This document shows, piece by piece, positions 7,705 through 14,018 of a stretch of 64,000 nt of DNA. Position 1 is the first letter of the stretch, and every line of letters starts with the position of its first letter. The translations under genes and the position numbers were made by a program. Below the pieces are notes generated by a model. That model ran no database searches. It worked only from the letters and a program-made list of their open reading frames with translations, and had not been told where the DNA came from. This DNA comes from Rhodospirillales bacterium (GTDB taxonomy: Bacteria; Pseudomonadota; Alphaproteobacteria; Micavibrionales; UBA1664), in assembly GCA_023898805.1 (NCBI GenBank), contig CP060260.1:1302001-1366000 (forward strand). Reading direction: 5' to 3'.

Positions 7705-8364
7705 ATGCGCCTTTTGCTGATTGAAGACGACGAAATGCTGGGGAAAGCCACGGTCATGGGCCTGAAGATGGCCTATGCCGTGGATTGGGTCAGAAACGCC
7801 GAAGATGCGGAGGACGCGATGGCGACCACGCCTTACGACCTTGTCGTTTCCGATATCAACCTGCCCAAAAAATCCGGCCTCGATCTTGTGCGTAGCATGC
7901 GTGCGGCGGGCGACATGAAGCCGGTTCTTATGCTGACCGCGCGGGACGGCGTCTCCCACCGGATCGAAGGACTCAACACGGGGGCCGACGATTACCTCGT
8001 AAAACCTTTCGACCTCGACGAGCTTCTGGCGCGTATCGCCGCGCTGATCCGGCGTTCGCAGGGAAGGGCGGCCCCCTATATCGAATACGGTGACATCCGT
8101 TTTGATGTCGGTGCTCGCAGCGTTCTCAAGGCAGGAAGGACCGTCCCTCTTTCGGGGCGGGAACTGGCCGTTCTTGAAATCGTTATGAGTAATATCGGCA
8201 AGGTCATTAGCAAGACCCAGATCGAAGGCCACATTTACGATTGGGACAATGCCGAGAAAGTTGAAAGCAACACGGTCGAGGTGCATATCTCGGCTCTGCG
8301 ACGGAAGCTCGGTCGTGATTTCATCAAAACCATCCGCGGCGTCGGATACGTGATCGAGCCATGA
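7705..8364 (+). CDS. QseB/PmrA/TctD-type response regulator, 219 aa
   Basis: OmpR-family regulator with N-terminal receiver (acidic pocket EDD at 7-9, phosphoacceptor D50 in VVSDINLP, T78 and K100 in DDYLVKPF) and a C-terminal winged helix. The effector signature ESNTVEVHISALRRKLG...IRGVGYVI is the hallmark of the QseB/PmrA/TctD subgroup, whose members bind two tandem 6-bp half-sites with an 11-bp period. Four such boxes (CTTCAG-N5-CTTCAG) lie at 3369, 3391, 9750 and 11803, making this regulator their prime candidate binder. One box drives its own operon, implying autoregulation. It overlaps the kinase gene by 4 bases. Confidence 0.93.
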   Translation: MRLLLIEDDEMLGKATVMGLKMAYAVDWVRNAEDAEDAMATTPYDLVVSDINLPKKSGLDLVRSMRAAGDMKPVLMLTARDGVSHRIEGLNTGADDYLVKPFDLDELLARIAALIRRSQGRAAPYIEYGDIRFDVGARSVLKAGRTVPLSGRELAVLEIVMSNIGKVISKTQIEGHIYDWDNAEKVESNTVEVHISALRRKLGRDFIKTIRGVGYVIEP

Positions 8365-9725
8365 AGACCACGGCCTCTTCCAGCCTCTATTCGCTGCGCT
8401 TCCGGATACTCAAGCTTGTCATCGTACCGGTCGCCGTCGCAAGCCTGATCGTCGCGGCTATTTCCTTCGTCTTCACCTACCATGAAATCGGCGAGGTTTA
8501 TGACGCCGAGCTCGCGCAGGCAGCCAAGGTGCTCTATCAGCTTACCGCGCACGAAATGGACGAAAGCGACGAAGTCGGCATTGAACTGGGTGAAACGCCG
8601 GACACTGTTTTCCATCACTACGAAAAAAACATCGCCTTTACCGTATGGAAAAACGGACGGCCGGTCACGATGTCTGAAGGGGCGAACGGATTCGGCAATA
8701 TCCGTCCGCCCGCAGGGTATTCAAATCAGAAAGTCGGTAACGTCCGTTGGCGTTTTTTCACCTTCGTGGACGAAGCGGACGGCATCGTCGTGGTCGCGGC
8801 AGAAAAACTGGACATCCGCACCGAACTGATCCTGCAGATTCTAGGCAGTATGTTCGTTCCTTCGGTGTTTTTCCTGCCCAGTATTTTTGTTCTGATCTGG
8901 TTCGGAACGACGCGGAGCCTGAAGCCGTTGGTGCATCTTTCCCATGCGGTGGACCGGCGCGATGCGGGCGATCTTACGCCTATCCATCCTGATCAGGTGC
9001 CGCAGGAAATCGCTTCTCTGATCAGGGCGCTCAATCGCCTTTTTGGCCGCGTGGACCAGACGTTACGGCAGGAAAGAGCCTTCACCGACAACGCCGCCCA
9101 TGAATTGCGCACGCCTTTGGCCGCGATGAAAACGCAGGTGCAGGTGCTGCTGCGCCAGCGGGATATGAACGAAGAAAGCCGTGAAGGTCTTGAAAATCTT
9201 CTGGCGTCGGTCAATCGTTCCACGCGGCTTGTCGAAGGGCTCCTCTCCTTCGCGCGGTTGCAAAACCAGGATCGGAACGTCAACACGTTTGATCTCGCCG
9301 CTCTTGTCGCGCGTGCGGCGGAAGAAATGCGCCCGGTTACGGATGCAAAACGCCAGATGCTCGTGCTGGATATCAAGACCGCGTCCATGCTTGACGGCAA
9401 CAGCGAGGCGATAGCCGTTCTTTTGCGCAACCTGCTCGAAAACGCCTCGAAATTTACACCCGATGGCGGCACGCTCACGCTTTCCCTTCGCGGTGCGGAT
9501 AATGGAATTTTATTGGCAGTCGAGGATACCGGTCCCGGCATTCCGGATGCTTACAAAGAAAGCGTGTTCGAGCGGTTTTACCGTATCGACAAATCTGGTT
9601 CGCAGGGCAGTGGTCTTGGACTTGCGATGGTGAAATGGATTGCCGACATGCACGGTGCCGAAATCACGCTTAAGGATGTCGCGCCGACCGGCCTGCGTGT
9701 CGAGATTCTTTTCAAATCCGCCTGA
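8361..9725 (+). CDS. Sensor histidine kinase, QseC/PmrB-like, 454 aa
   Basis: Two membrane segments (about residues 15-40 and 165-185) enclose a periplasmic sensor of about 130 residues. A HAMP-like linker follows, then HisKA with H247 in AAHELRTPLAAM, an N-box (RNLLENASKF) and G-boxes (DTGPGIP, GSGLGLAMV). It should phosphorylate the co-encoded regulator. The periplasmic part has acidic patches (HEMDESDEVGIELGE) that could bind a cation, as in some PmrB/CarS-type kinases; this is speculation. It is the last gene of the operon. Its stop is followed within 25 bases by the next regulator box, which drives the first small DHDGD protein. Confidence 0.93.
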   Translation: MKTTASSSLYSLRFRILKLVIVPVAVASLIVAAISFVFTYHEIGEVYDAELAQAAKVLYQLTAHEMDESDEVGIELGETPDTVFHHYEKNIAFTVWKNGRPVTMSEGANGFGNIRPPAGYSNQKVGNVRWRFFTFVDEADGIVVVAAEKLDIRTELILQILGSMFVPSVFFLPSIFVLIWFGTTRSLKPLVHLSHAVDRRDAGDLTPIHPDQVPQEIASLIRALNRLFGRVDQTLRQERAFTDNAAHELRTPLAAMKTQVQVLLRQRDMNEESREGLENLLASVNRSTRLVEGLLSFARLQNQDRNVNTFDLAALVARAAEEMRPVTDAKRQMLVLDIKTASMLDGNSEAIAVLLRNLLENASKFTPDGGTLTLSLRGADNGILLAVEDTGPGIPDAYKESVFERFYRIDKSGSQGSGLGLAMVKWIADMHGAEITLKDVAPTGLRVEILFKSA

Positions 9726-9749
9726 ATCTGAAAGAAAAACGGTCAATAT

Positions 9750-9766
9750 CTTCAGGAAGGCTTCAG
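9750..9766 (+). promoter_or_regulatory. Response-regulator box C (first small DHDGD protein)
   Basis: CTTCAG-N5-CTTCAG in coding orientation, 68 bases before the start of the 61-aa protein. It begins 25 bases after the kinase stop, so the small gene has its own promoter as well as possible readthrough. Confidence 0.75.
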
Positions 9767-9834
9767 CCTTGCCGGGCACACTGATTCCACGCCTTAGGAA
9801 GAGGCGTTTTATTACAAAGAAAGGAGTTCTCTTT

Positions 9835-10020
9835 ATGTCTATAGGTGCATTACAGACCCAGTCCGCCTTGCAATACTTGGCAAGGCCGCAGCCAAACGGA
9901 CAGCCACAGCAGCTTCTGCAGTCTGCGCAGGGCGGTAACGATCACGACGGCGATGAAATCGGCGGCGTGGATGTCGGTCGCGATAATGATCGCGGTGGCC
10001 GCGTCAACATCAAAGCATAG
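9835..10020 (+). CDS. Small DHDGD-tail protein 1, 61 aa (undescribed family)
   Basis: The ATG has a strong ribosome-binding site (AAAGGAG). The product has a Gln-rich N-terminal half (QPNGQPQQLLQSAQ), then NDHDGDEIGGVDVGRD and the tail GGRVNIKA. A second small protein at 11579-11746 shares the DHDGD core, a VD..RD segment and a GGRV(N/D)IKA ending, and is preceded by the same regulator box. Frequent Asp with Gly (DHDGD) resembles calcium-binding loops of DxDxDG type, though no full EF-hand is present. There is no signal peptide or membrane helix. The matched C-terminus suggests a recognition or processing determinant. Function unknown. Confidence 0.8.
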   Translation: MSIGALQTQSALQYLARPQPNGQPQQLLQSAQGGNDHDGDEIGGVDVGRDNDRGGRVNIKA

Positions 10021-10026
10021 TTCTTG

Positions 10027-10141
10027 GTTGTCGAGGGCATCCGAAGCGGTCGCGGGCCATCAACGCCCGGCGGTTATCAGTGCGCTCTTTAAACGGGGTT
10101 CGTGCACCGGCTTTTTGGCTTGCTAGGGTGCCCTCGACAAC
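10027..10141 (+). ncRNA. Candidate structured RNA closed by a 13-bp stem
   Basis: GTTGTCGAGGGCA (10027-10039) pairs perfectly with TGCCCTCGACAAC (10129-10141), enclosing about 90 bases with at least one internal hairpin (CGGGC 10053-10057 with GCCCG 10065-10069). There is no U-tract, so it is not a simple terminator. It does not match the SRP RNA, tmRNA or RNase P cores that I know. It lies 7 bases after the small-protein stop and about 185 bases before the K+ channel start, so it could be a processed small RNA, a 3' UTR structure or a leader element. Strand is assumed. Confidence 0.4.
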
Positions 10142-10220
10142 AGCTAACCACCTGTAATTATTATCATCTTGTATAGTCGCGCTTTCTGGTTTATGCCTGA
10201 TTTCGCATTCGGGAATGCCT

Positions 10221-10255
10221 TGAAACCGTAGGTTGCGAGGTTCGTTCCCGTTGCC
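10221..10255 (+). other. Degenerate tRNA-like fragment
   Basis: AAACCGTAGGT (10223-10233) followed by a GGTTCG T-loop-like element and TTGCCC repeats the 3' half of tRNA-Trp with several mismatches. It lacks a 5' half and a proper T-stem, so it is not a functional tRNA. It could be a decayed attachment-site copy. The rest of 10142-10324 shows no gene; 10145-10175 is AT-rich and may hold the promoter of the K+ channel gene. Confidence 0.3.
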
Positions 10256-10324
10256 CTGTACGTTTTTAAGGGACACCATTGAAACCGCGTGGCCAGCGCG
10301 GTGGAGCGCGAAAGACATCTTTCC

Positions 10325-11524
10325 ATGACCGCATCCGACAGATCCGTGTCACGTCTGCTGACGGCCCTGAACCGGCGTCTGCGTCTTCATTTATGGTTTC
10401 CGCATCTGCCGTTGTTTTTGGCGGTCCTGTTTTTAAGCCTGCTTGAATTGCGTCCTTTGGCGGAAAAGGTCTTGGCGGGCGGTTTCAGTCTGCAGGGGGT
10501 CATGTCCTTGTCCATGGCGGTGCTGCTTGATTTTGTCGATGGCGCGCCGCGCGTCATCGCCGGCGTTTTCCTTGCCGCCATGTCGATCGGCCTGTTGCTG
10601 CGCTCGCGCCTGGCCTGGATCATTTCTGCGATGGTCATCGTCGTCGATCTTGCCGGCTATCTGCTGGCGGGTCCGGTGCAATTGCCGGGGCTTGCCTATT
10701 ACAATGCGGCCTTGCTGACCGGCCTGATTCTGGCGCACAGATCGTTCCAGCGCAGCAGTGTTGCTGCCGCCAGTCTGTTTGCGCTGACCAGCTTCCTGAT
10801 GTTGATCGTGTATTCGGTCATGGGCGCGTATATCATGGGCACGGAGTTTGCGCCGCCCATCAGCGACCTGACGACGGCCCTGTATTTTTCGATCGTCACC
10901 ATGTCCACCGTGGGTTACGGCGACATCGTGCCGGTCACGCCTGAAACGCGATTGTTCGTCGTGTCCGTCATCATTATCGGAATCACCGTATTCGCCACAT
11001 CGCTCAGTACGCTGCTCATCCCGTTGATCAGCCGGAAGCTCGACCGTTTGCTGCACCCCCAAGGAGGAAGCATGAAATACACCAATCACTACATTATCGT
11101 CAGCCAAAGCGCGCTTGCGCTCAACAGTGCGAAAAAACTCTTGGAACGTGGAAACAAGGTGTTGTTCATCGTCAACACCCAGCCCGAGCACCCGATCGAG
11201 GAAACGGAATTGATTGTCGGCGATGCTACCGACACGGACGTGCTGGCCCGCGCGAACGGCAAGGACGCGAAGGCCATTCTGGCCTTGTGCGACGACGATT
11301 CCACCAATGTGTTCGTCGTGCTGGCGGCCAAGGAACTGGGCGGTTCGGTCAAGACCGTGGCGGTCGTCAACGATGCGCGCAATATGGCGCGGGTCAAACT
11401 GGTGCACCCGGATCTGGTGATCTCGCCGACGATTCTGGGCGGTGAGCTACTGGCCATGGCGTTGAGCGGTGAAAAGCTTCAGGGCGAACATCTGATCGAC
11501 CGCCTGCTGCAATTCGACACTTAA
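10325..11524 (+). CDS. kch: Kch-type voltage-gated-like K+ channel with RCK/TrkA-N domain, 399 aa
   Basis: An N-terminal membrane domain with about six helices ends in the pore loop containing the K+ selectivity filter TVGYGD, followed by a cytosolic NAD-binding RCK domain (HYIIVSQSALALNSAKKLLERG, then GDATDTDVL). This is the E. coli Kch layout: a K+-conducting inner-membrane channel gated through the RCK ring. ATG 10325 was chosen over GTG 10289. Inside the gene a perfect AAGGAGG stands five bases before an in-frame ATG at 11072 (codon 250, MKYTNHYIIV), exactly at the start of the RCK domain. A free RCK subunit is probably made in addition. A terminator follows. Confidence 0.9.
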   Translation: MTASDRSVSRLLTALNRRLRLHLWFPHLPLFLAVLFLSLLELRPLAEKVLAGGFSLQGVMSLSMAVLLDFVDGAPRVIAGVFLAAMSIGLLLRSRLAWIISAMVIVVDLAGYLLAGPVQLPGLAYYNAALLTGLILAHRSFQRSSVAAASLFALTSFLMLIVYSVMGAYIMGTEFAPPISDLTTALYFSIVTMSTVGYGDIVPVTPETRLFVVSVIIIGITVFATSLSTLLIPLISRKLDRLLHPQGGSMKYTNHYIIVSQSALALNSAKKLLERGNKVLFIVNTQPEHPIEETELIVGDATDTDVLARANGKDAKAILALCDDDSTNVFVVLAAKELGGSVKTVAVVNDARNMARVKLVHPDLVISPTILGGELLAMALSGEKLQGEHLIDRLLQFDT

Positions 11525-11531
11525 AAGGAAA

Positions 11532-11555
11532 AACCCCGCCTTGGCGGGGTTTTTT
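11532..11555. terminator. Bidirectional intrinsic terminator
   Basis: AACCCCGCC/GGCGGGGTT with a 2-base loop, flanked by T residues on one side and A residues on the other. It ends both the K+ channel gene and the convergent small DHDGD gene. Confidence 0.92.
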
Positions 11556-11578
11556 GAAACAGGCGTATGGACGGTATA

Positions 11579-11746
11579 TCAGGCTTTGATGTCGACACGT
11601 CCGCCCGCATCGCGGTCGGTATCGACCGCGCCTGCGCGATCATCCGCATCGCCGTCATGATCGGGCGCACGCGCTGGCGCGGCCTGTTGTGATTTCTGTG
11701 CCGCCGGAATGGTCGCGGGCAGTGATGTGAGTGCTGAAATGGCCAT
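11579..11746 (-). CDS. Small DHDGD-tail protein 2, 55 aa (paralogue)
   Basis: It begins MAISALTSLPATIPAAQ and ends DTDRDAGGRVDIKA. PDHDGDADD in the middle matches NDHDGDEIGG of the protein at 9835, and the GGRV(N/D)IKA ending is shared. AAGGA lies seven bases before the ATG. The regulator box at 11803-11819 precedes it by 56 bases in coding orientation, as at the paralogue. No signal peptide or membrane helix is visible. The conserved half is the C-terminal one; the N-terminal halves differ apart from a similar opening (M-S/A-I-GAL or SAL). Role unknown; co-expression with the biosynthetic operon is the main clue. Confidence 0.78.
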   Translation of the reverse strand: MAISALTSLPATIPAAQKSQQAAPARAPDHDGDADDRAGAVDTDRDAGGRVDIKA

Positions 11747-11802
11747 GAACGAATCCTTCGTTTGAATGTGGTCGCGTTACATTATCATTCTGGCACAGGA
11801 AG

Positions 11803-11819
11803 CTGAAGCCAAGCTGAAG
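11803..11819 (-). promoter_or_regulatory. Response-regulator box D (second small DHDGD protein)
   Basis: On the minus strand CTTCAG-N5-CTTCAG, followed 17 bases later by GATAAT/TAATGT, a good -10 candidate. There are 56 bases to the start codon. This copy best shows the box occupying the -35 position, as in PmrA-activated promoters. Confidence 0.75.
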
Positions 11820-11858
11820 AAAAAAATTATTTAAATTCAATAAGATGTTAAGTTTTAT

Positions 11859-12440
11859 CTACATCATCTTCAGCGCCAGCGCGGCAGCGGCCAGAGCGAT
11901 GGCCAGAATACCGAGCATCCACCACACCAGATGCTTTTCGATATGTGCGCGCCATTCGTCCTTGATCGCGCGCAACCCGCCAGCCACCAGAAGGAATCGC
12001 GCCCCGCGCGTGATCGCCGACAGGACGATGAACGTGCCCAGCGGATAATGCGCCGCGCCGCTGGCGATGGTCACAAGTTTGTACGGGATCGGCGTCAACC
12101 CCTTAAGCAGGATGATCGCCGCGCCGTATTCGGCGAACAGGGCTTGGAATTTATCGACCCCGGCACGCAGATGGTACCCGTCGATCACCCAGCCCGCGAC
12201 CGAGTCCATCAGGAAATATCCGATCGCATAACCGAGGATACCGCCCAATATGCTGCCCAGCGTGCAGATCGCGGCCAGCTTCAGCCATTCATGCGGGCGG
12301 CGCAGCACCATGGGCGCCAACAGCGCATCGGGCGGGATCGGGAAAAAACTGCTTTCCATGAAGGCCACGACGAAAAGCGCGCGTGTGGCGCGCGGCTTGT
12401 CTGCTTCGCGGATGACGGCCTGACGCAGGGATTCGAACAT
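11859..12440 (-). CDS. YqaA/DedA-like membrane protein (VTT domain), 193 aa
   Basis: Polytopic inner-membrane protein with the SNARE-associated/VTT fold: FVVAFMESSFFPIPPDALLAPM near the N-terminus, a glycine-rich helix (LGSILGGILGYAIGYFL), the re-entrant motif LLKGLTPIPYKLVTIASGAA and a terminal helix (WWMLGILAIALAAAALAL). Relatives are implicated in lipid scrambling and envelope stability. It is encoded 11 bases downstream of the stress-protein gene in the same direction, so the two probably form an operon. The subfamily is YqaA by the FFPIPPD motif. Confidence 0.85.
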   Translation of the reverse strand: MFESLRQAVIREADKPRATRALFVVAFMESSFFPIPPDALLAPMVLRRPHEWLKLAAICTLGSILGGILGYAIGYFLMDSVAGWVIDGYHLRAGVDKFQALFAEYGAAIILLKGLTPIPYKLVTIASGAAHYPLGTFIVLSAITRGARFLLVAGGLRAIKDEWRAHIEKHLVWWMLGILAIALAAAALALKMM

Positions 12441-12451
12441 AATAAAAGAAG

Positions 12452-12946
12452 TCAGGCCGCGATGTTATGCGCGTCGGTTTCTTCCAGCGTCGTCTTGATC
12501 TGGTGCGCCTGATCGTGGTCGGCTGCGCGCACGGCCAAAAGGATCGCGCCTTCGCGCACCGCGCCCTCGTGCAGCTGGGCCTCGTATTCCGGGATCGCTG
12601 TGCCGATCAGCCCGCCCACGAAGCCGCCGGTCAGCGCGCCTGCGCCGGCCCCCGCGGCCCCCGCGACCAGCCAACCCGAAACCACGATGCCCGCGGCCGG
12701 AATGGCGACCGCGCCCGCGGTCAAAAGCGCGCCCAGGACCGCGCCGACCAACCCGCCTGCGACACCGCCATAGGCGATGCCCTCGTCGGATTTATTGTCG
12801 CGCTTAAGGTCGAAAGCCTGCTCGCGTGTGTTTTCGGACACGACGACGCTGACCTGACTGTCCCCGATGCCCAAGGCCTCAAGCCGGTGCAATGCCACCT
12901 CGGCGGCCTCGCGGGTCTTGAACGTGGCGGTGATGACTTTGGACAT
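12452..12946 (-). CDS. Glycine-zipper general-stress-type protein, 164 aa
   Basis: An N-terminal ferredoxin-like half (ITATFKTREAAEVALHRLEALGIGDSQVSVVV) of the kind found in general stress protein 17M/YflT relatives is followed by a hydrophobic Gly/Ala-rich stretch of about 60 residues (GGLVGAVLGALLTAG, then AGAAGAGAGALTGGFVGGLIGTA). A C-terminal part repeats a similar half-domain (REGAILLAVRAADHDQAHQIKTTLEETDA). It is likely membrane-associated. The start carries a GGAGG-type site. Members of this group usually respond to envelope or salt stress; the precise role is unknown. Confidence 0.7.
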   Translation of the reverse strand: MSKVITATFKTREAAEVALHRLEALGIGDSQVSVVVSENTREQAFDLKRDNKSDEGIAYGGVAGGLVGAVLGALLTAGAVAIPAAGIVVSGWLVAGAAGAGAGALTGGFVGGLIGTAIPEYEAQLHEGAVREGAILLAVRAADHDQAHQIKTTLEETDAHNIAA

Positions 12947-13052
12947 GGGGCCTCCTGTGGCTTTTTCCTGATATTTTTACGGATATTACAATAGTACCAA
13001 TGCCGGAAATGGCAATCCGGTTCCCGCTTGCGCTTGCAAACACGCGGCAAAC

Positions 13053-13463
13053 ATGGGAAACCGGATGGTGACAATGCGTACCGGTACACAACATATGCCC
13101 TATTGGCGTGAGCTGGGTTTCATGCTCGCGCTGGTCGCGTTCGCGCTGCGCGCCCTGATTCCGGCGGGTTTTATGCCGGGGCAGACGGCAGGCCACGCGG
13201 CGCTGGTCGTCTGCGCCGGGGCGGGTGGGGCGCATGTCGTGGATTCCGGTAAATACGACCCGCGCGGCGACCGTCATGACAAATCCGCCGCCAGTCACGA
13301 ATTCTGCGGCTTTTCATTCAATCATGCGGGTGCCGCGCCCGCCCCGGTGGCGTGGACCGTGCCCGCGCGAACGCTGCGCGCGCTGGCTATGCCCGCGCCG
13401 CAAATCATGGCGGCGGGCCTGGCCCGCGCCCCTTACGCCTCGCGCGCGCCACCCGTCGTGTGA
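13053..13463 (+). CDS. DUF2946-type protein, 136 aa
   Basis: An N-terminal hydrophobic helix (LGFMLALVAFALRALIPAGFMPG) with the RALIPAGFMP signature, VVCAG, a C-terminal EFCGF and the ending RAPP match DUF2946. DUF2946 genes are often found near copper or other metal genes. The next gene encodes a cysteine-pair membrane protein and starts 46 bases on, so they may be co-transcribed. Several in-frame starts (13053, 13065, 13077) are possible because none has a strong ribosome-binding site. Confidence 0.6.
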   Translation: MGNRMVTMRTGTQHMPYWRELGFMLALVAFALRALIPAGFMPGQTAGHAALVVCAGAGGAHVVDSGKYDPRGDRHDKSAASHEFCGFSFNHAGAAPAPVAWTVPARTLRALAMPAPQIMAAGLARAPYASRAPPVV

Positions 13464-13508
13464 CGTTTTTCATCCGAAAAACCACGCACGACAGGAATTT
13501 CCGTTTTC

Positions 13509-14018
13509 ATGAAAGCAAAAGAAGTTTTTGCCCGATTTTCGGGCGCATTGGGCGCTGTCGGCATTGTCGCCGTGACGCCGAAAGCCTGCTGCATCCCGCT
13601 TGTCCTGCCGCTGGTCATCGGCACGACCGGGATCAGCGCCACCGCCGCGGCTTGGCTGACCTACGGCACCGCCGCCGCGACCGCGGTCTTTGGCATGGCA
13701 TCGTTGGCCTATGGGTTGACGCCCTCGCGCAAGGCATGCTGCATCGTCTGGGGTGAAACCGGCGCCGAGCGTACCAAGCGCGCGGCGGCCACGGCCTCCG
13801 GCGTCTTTGCGCTGGCGGCGGTGGGATTGATGCTGATTGACACAGGGCCGGGCGTGGCCGACCGCGCCGCCCTGCTGACCGCGGTCCGCGACAGTAAAGG
13901 CGCGCATGGCGCCAGCACCGAAATCTGGCACATGCAGGATCAGCTGGACCAGCAATGCACCACCAACAAGCGTCCATGGCTTGACACTTGGCTTGAAGCG
14001 CTGCGGTTCCGGCCATGA
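13509..14018 (+). CDS. Membrane protein with two vicinal cysteine pairs, 169 aa
   Basis: About three hydrophobic segments are visible. CC pairs lie in VTPKACCIPLVLPLV and SRKACCIVWGE. The layout (Cys pair entering a helix) recalls mercuric transport proteins MerC/MerT, but I do not recognise the family and no mer operon is nearby. The C-terminal part is soluble and ends with a third Cys (QQCTTNKRPW). It overlaps the next gene by 4 bases (ATGA), so the two products are made together. Metal or thiol handling is an inference from the cysteines and the DUF2946 neighbour. Confidence 0.6.
   Translation: MKAKEVFARFSGALGAVGIVAVTPKACCIPLVLPLVIGTTGISATAAAWLTYGTAAATAVFGMASLAYGLTPSRKACCIVWGETGAERTKRAAATASGVFALAAVGLMLIDTGPGVADRAALLTAVRDSKGAHGASTEIWHMQDQLDQQCTTNKRPWLDTWLEALRFRP

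Noticed and set aside
10027..10141. SRP RNA (4.5S) or tmRNA
   Set aside because: The conserved SRP RNA core and the tRNA-like ends of tmRNA are not present.
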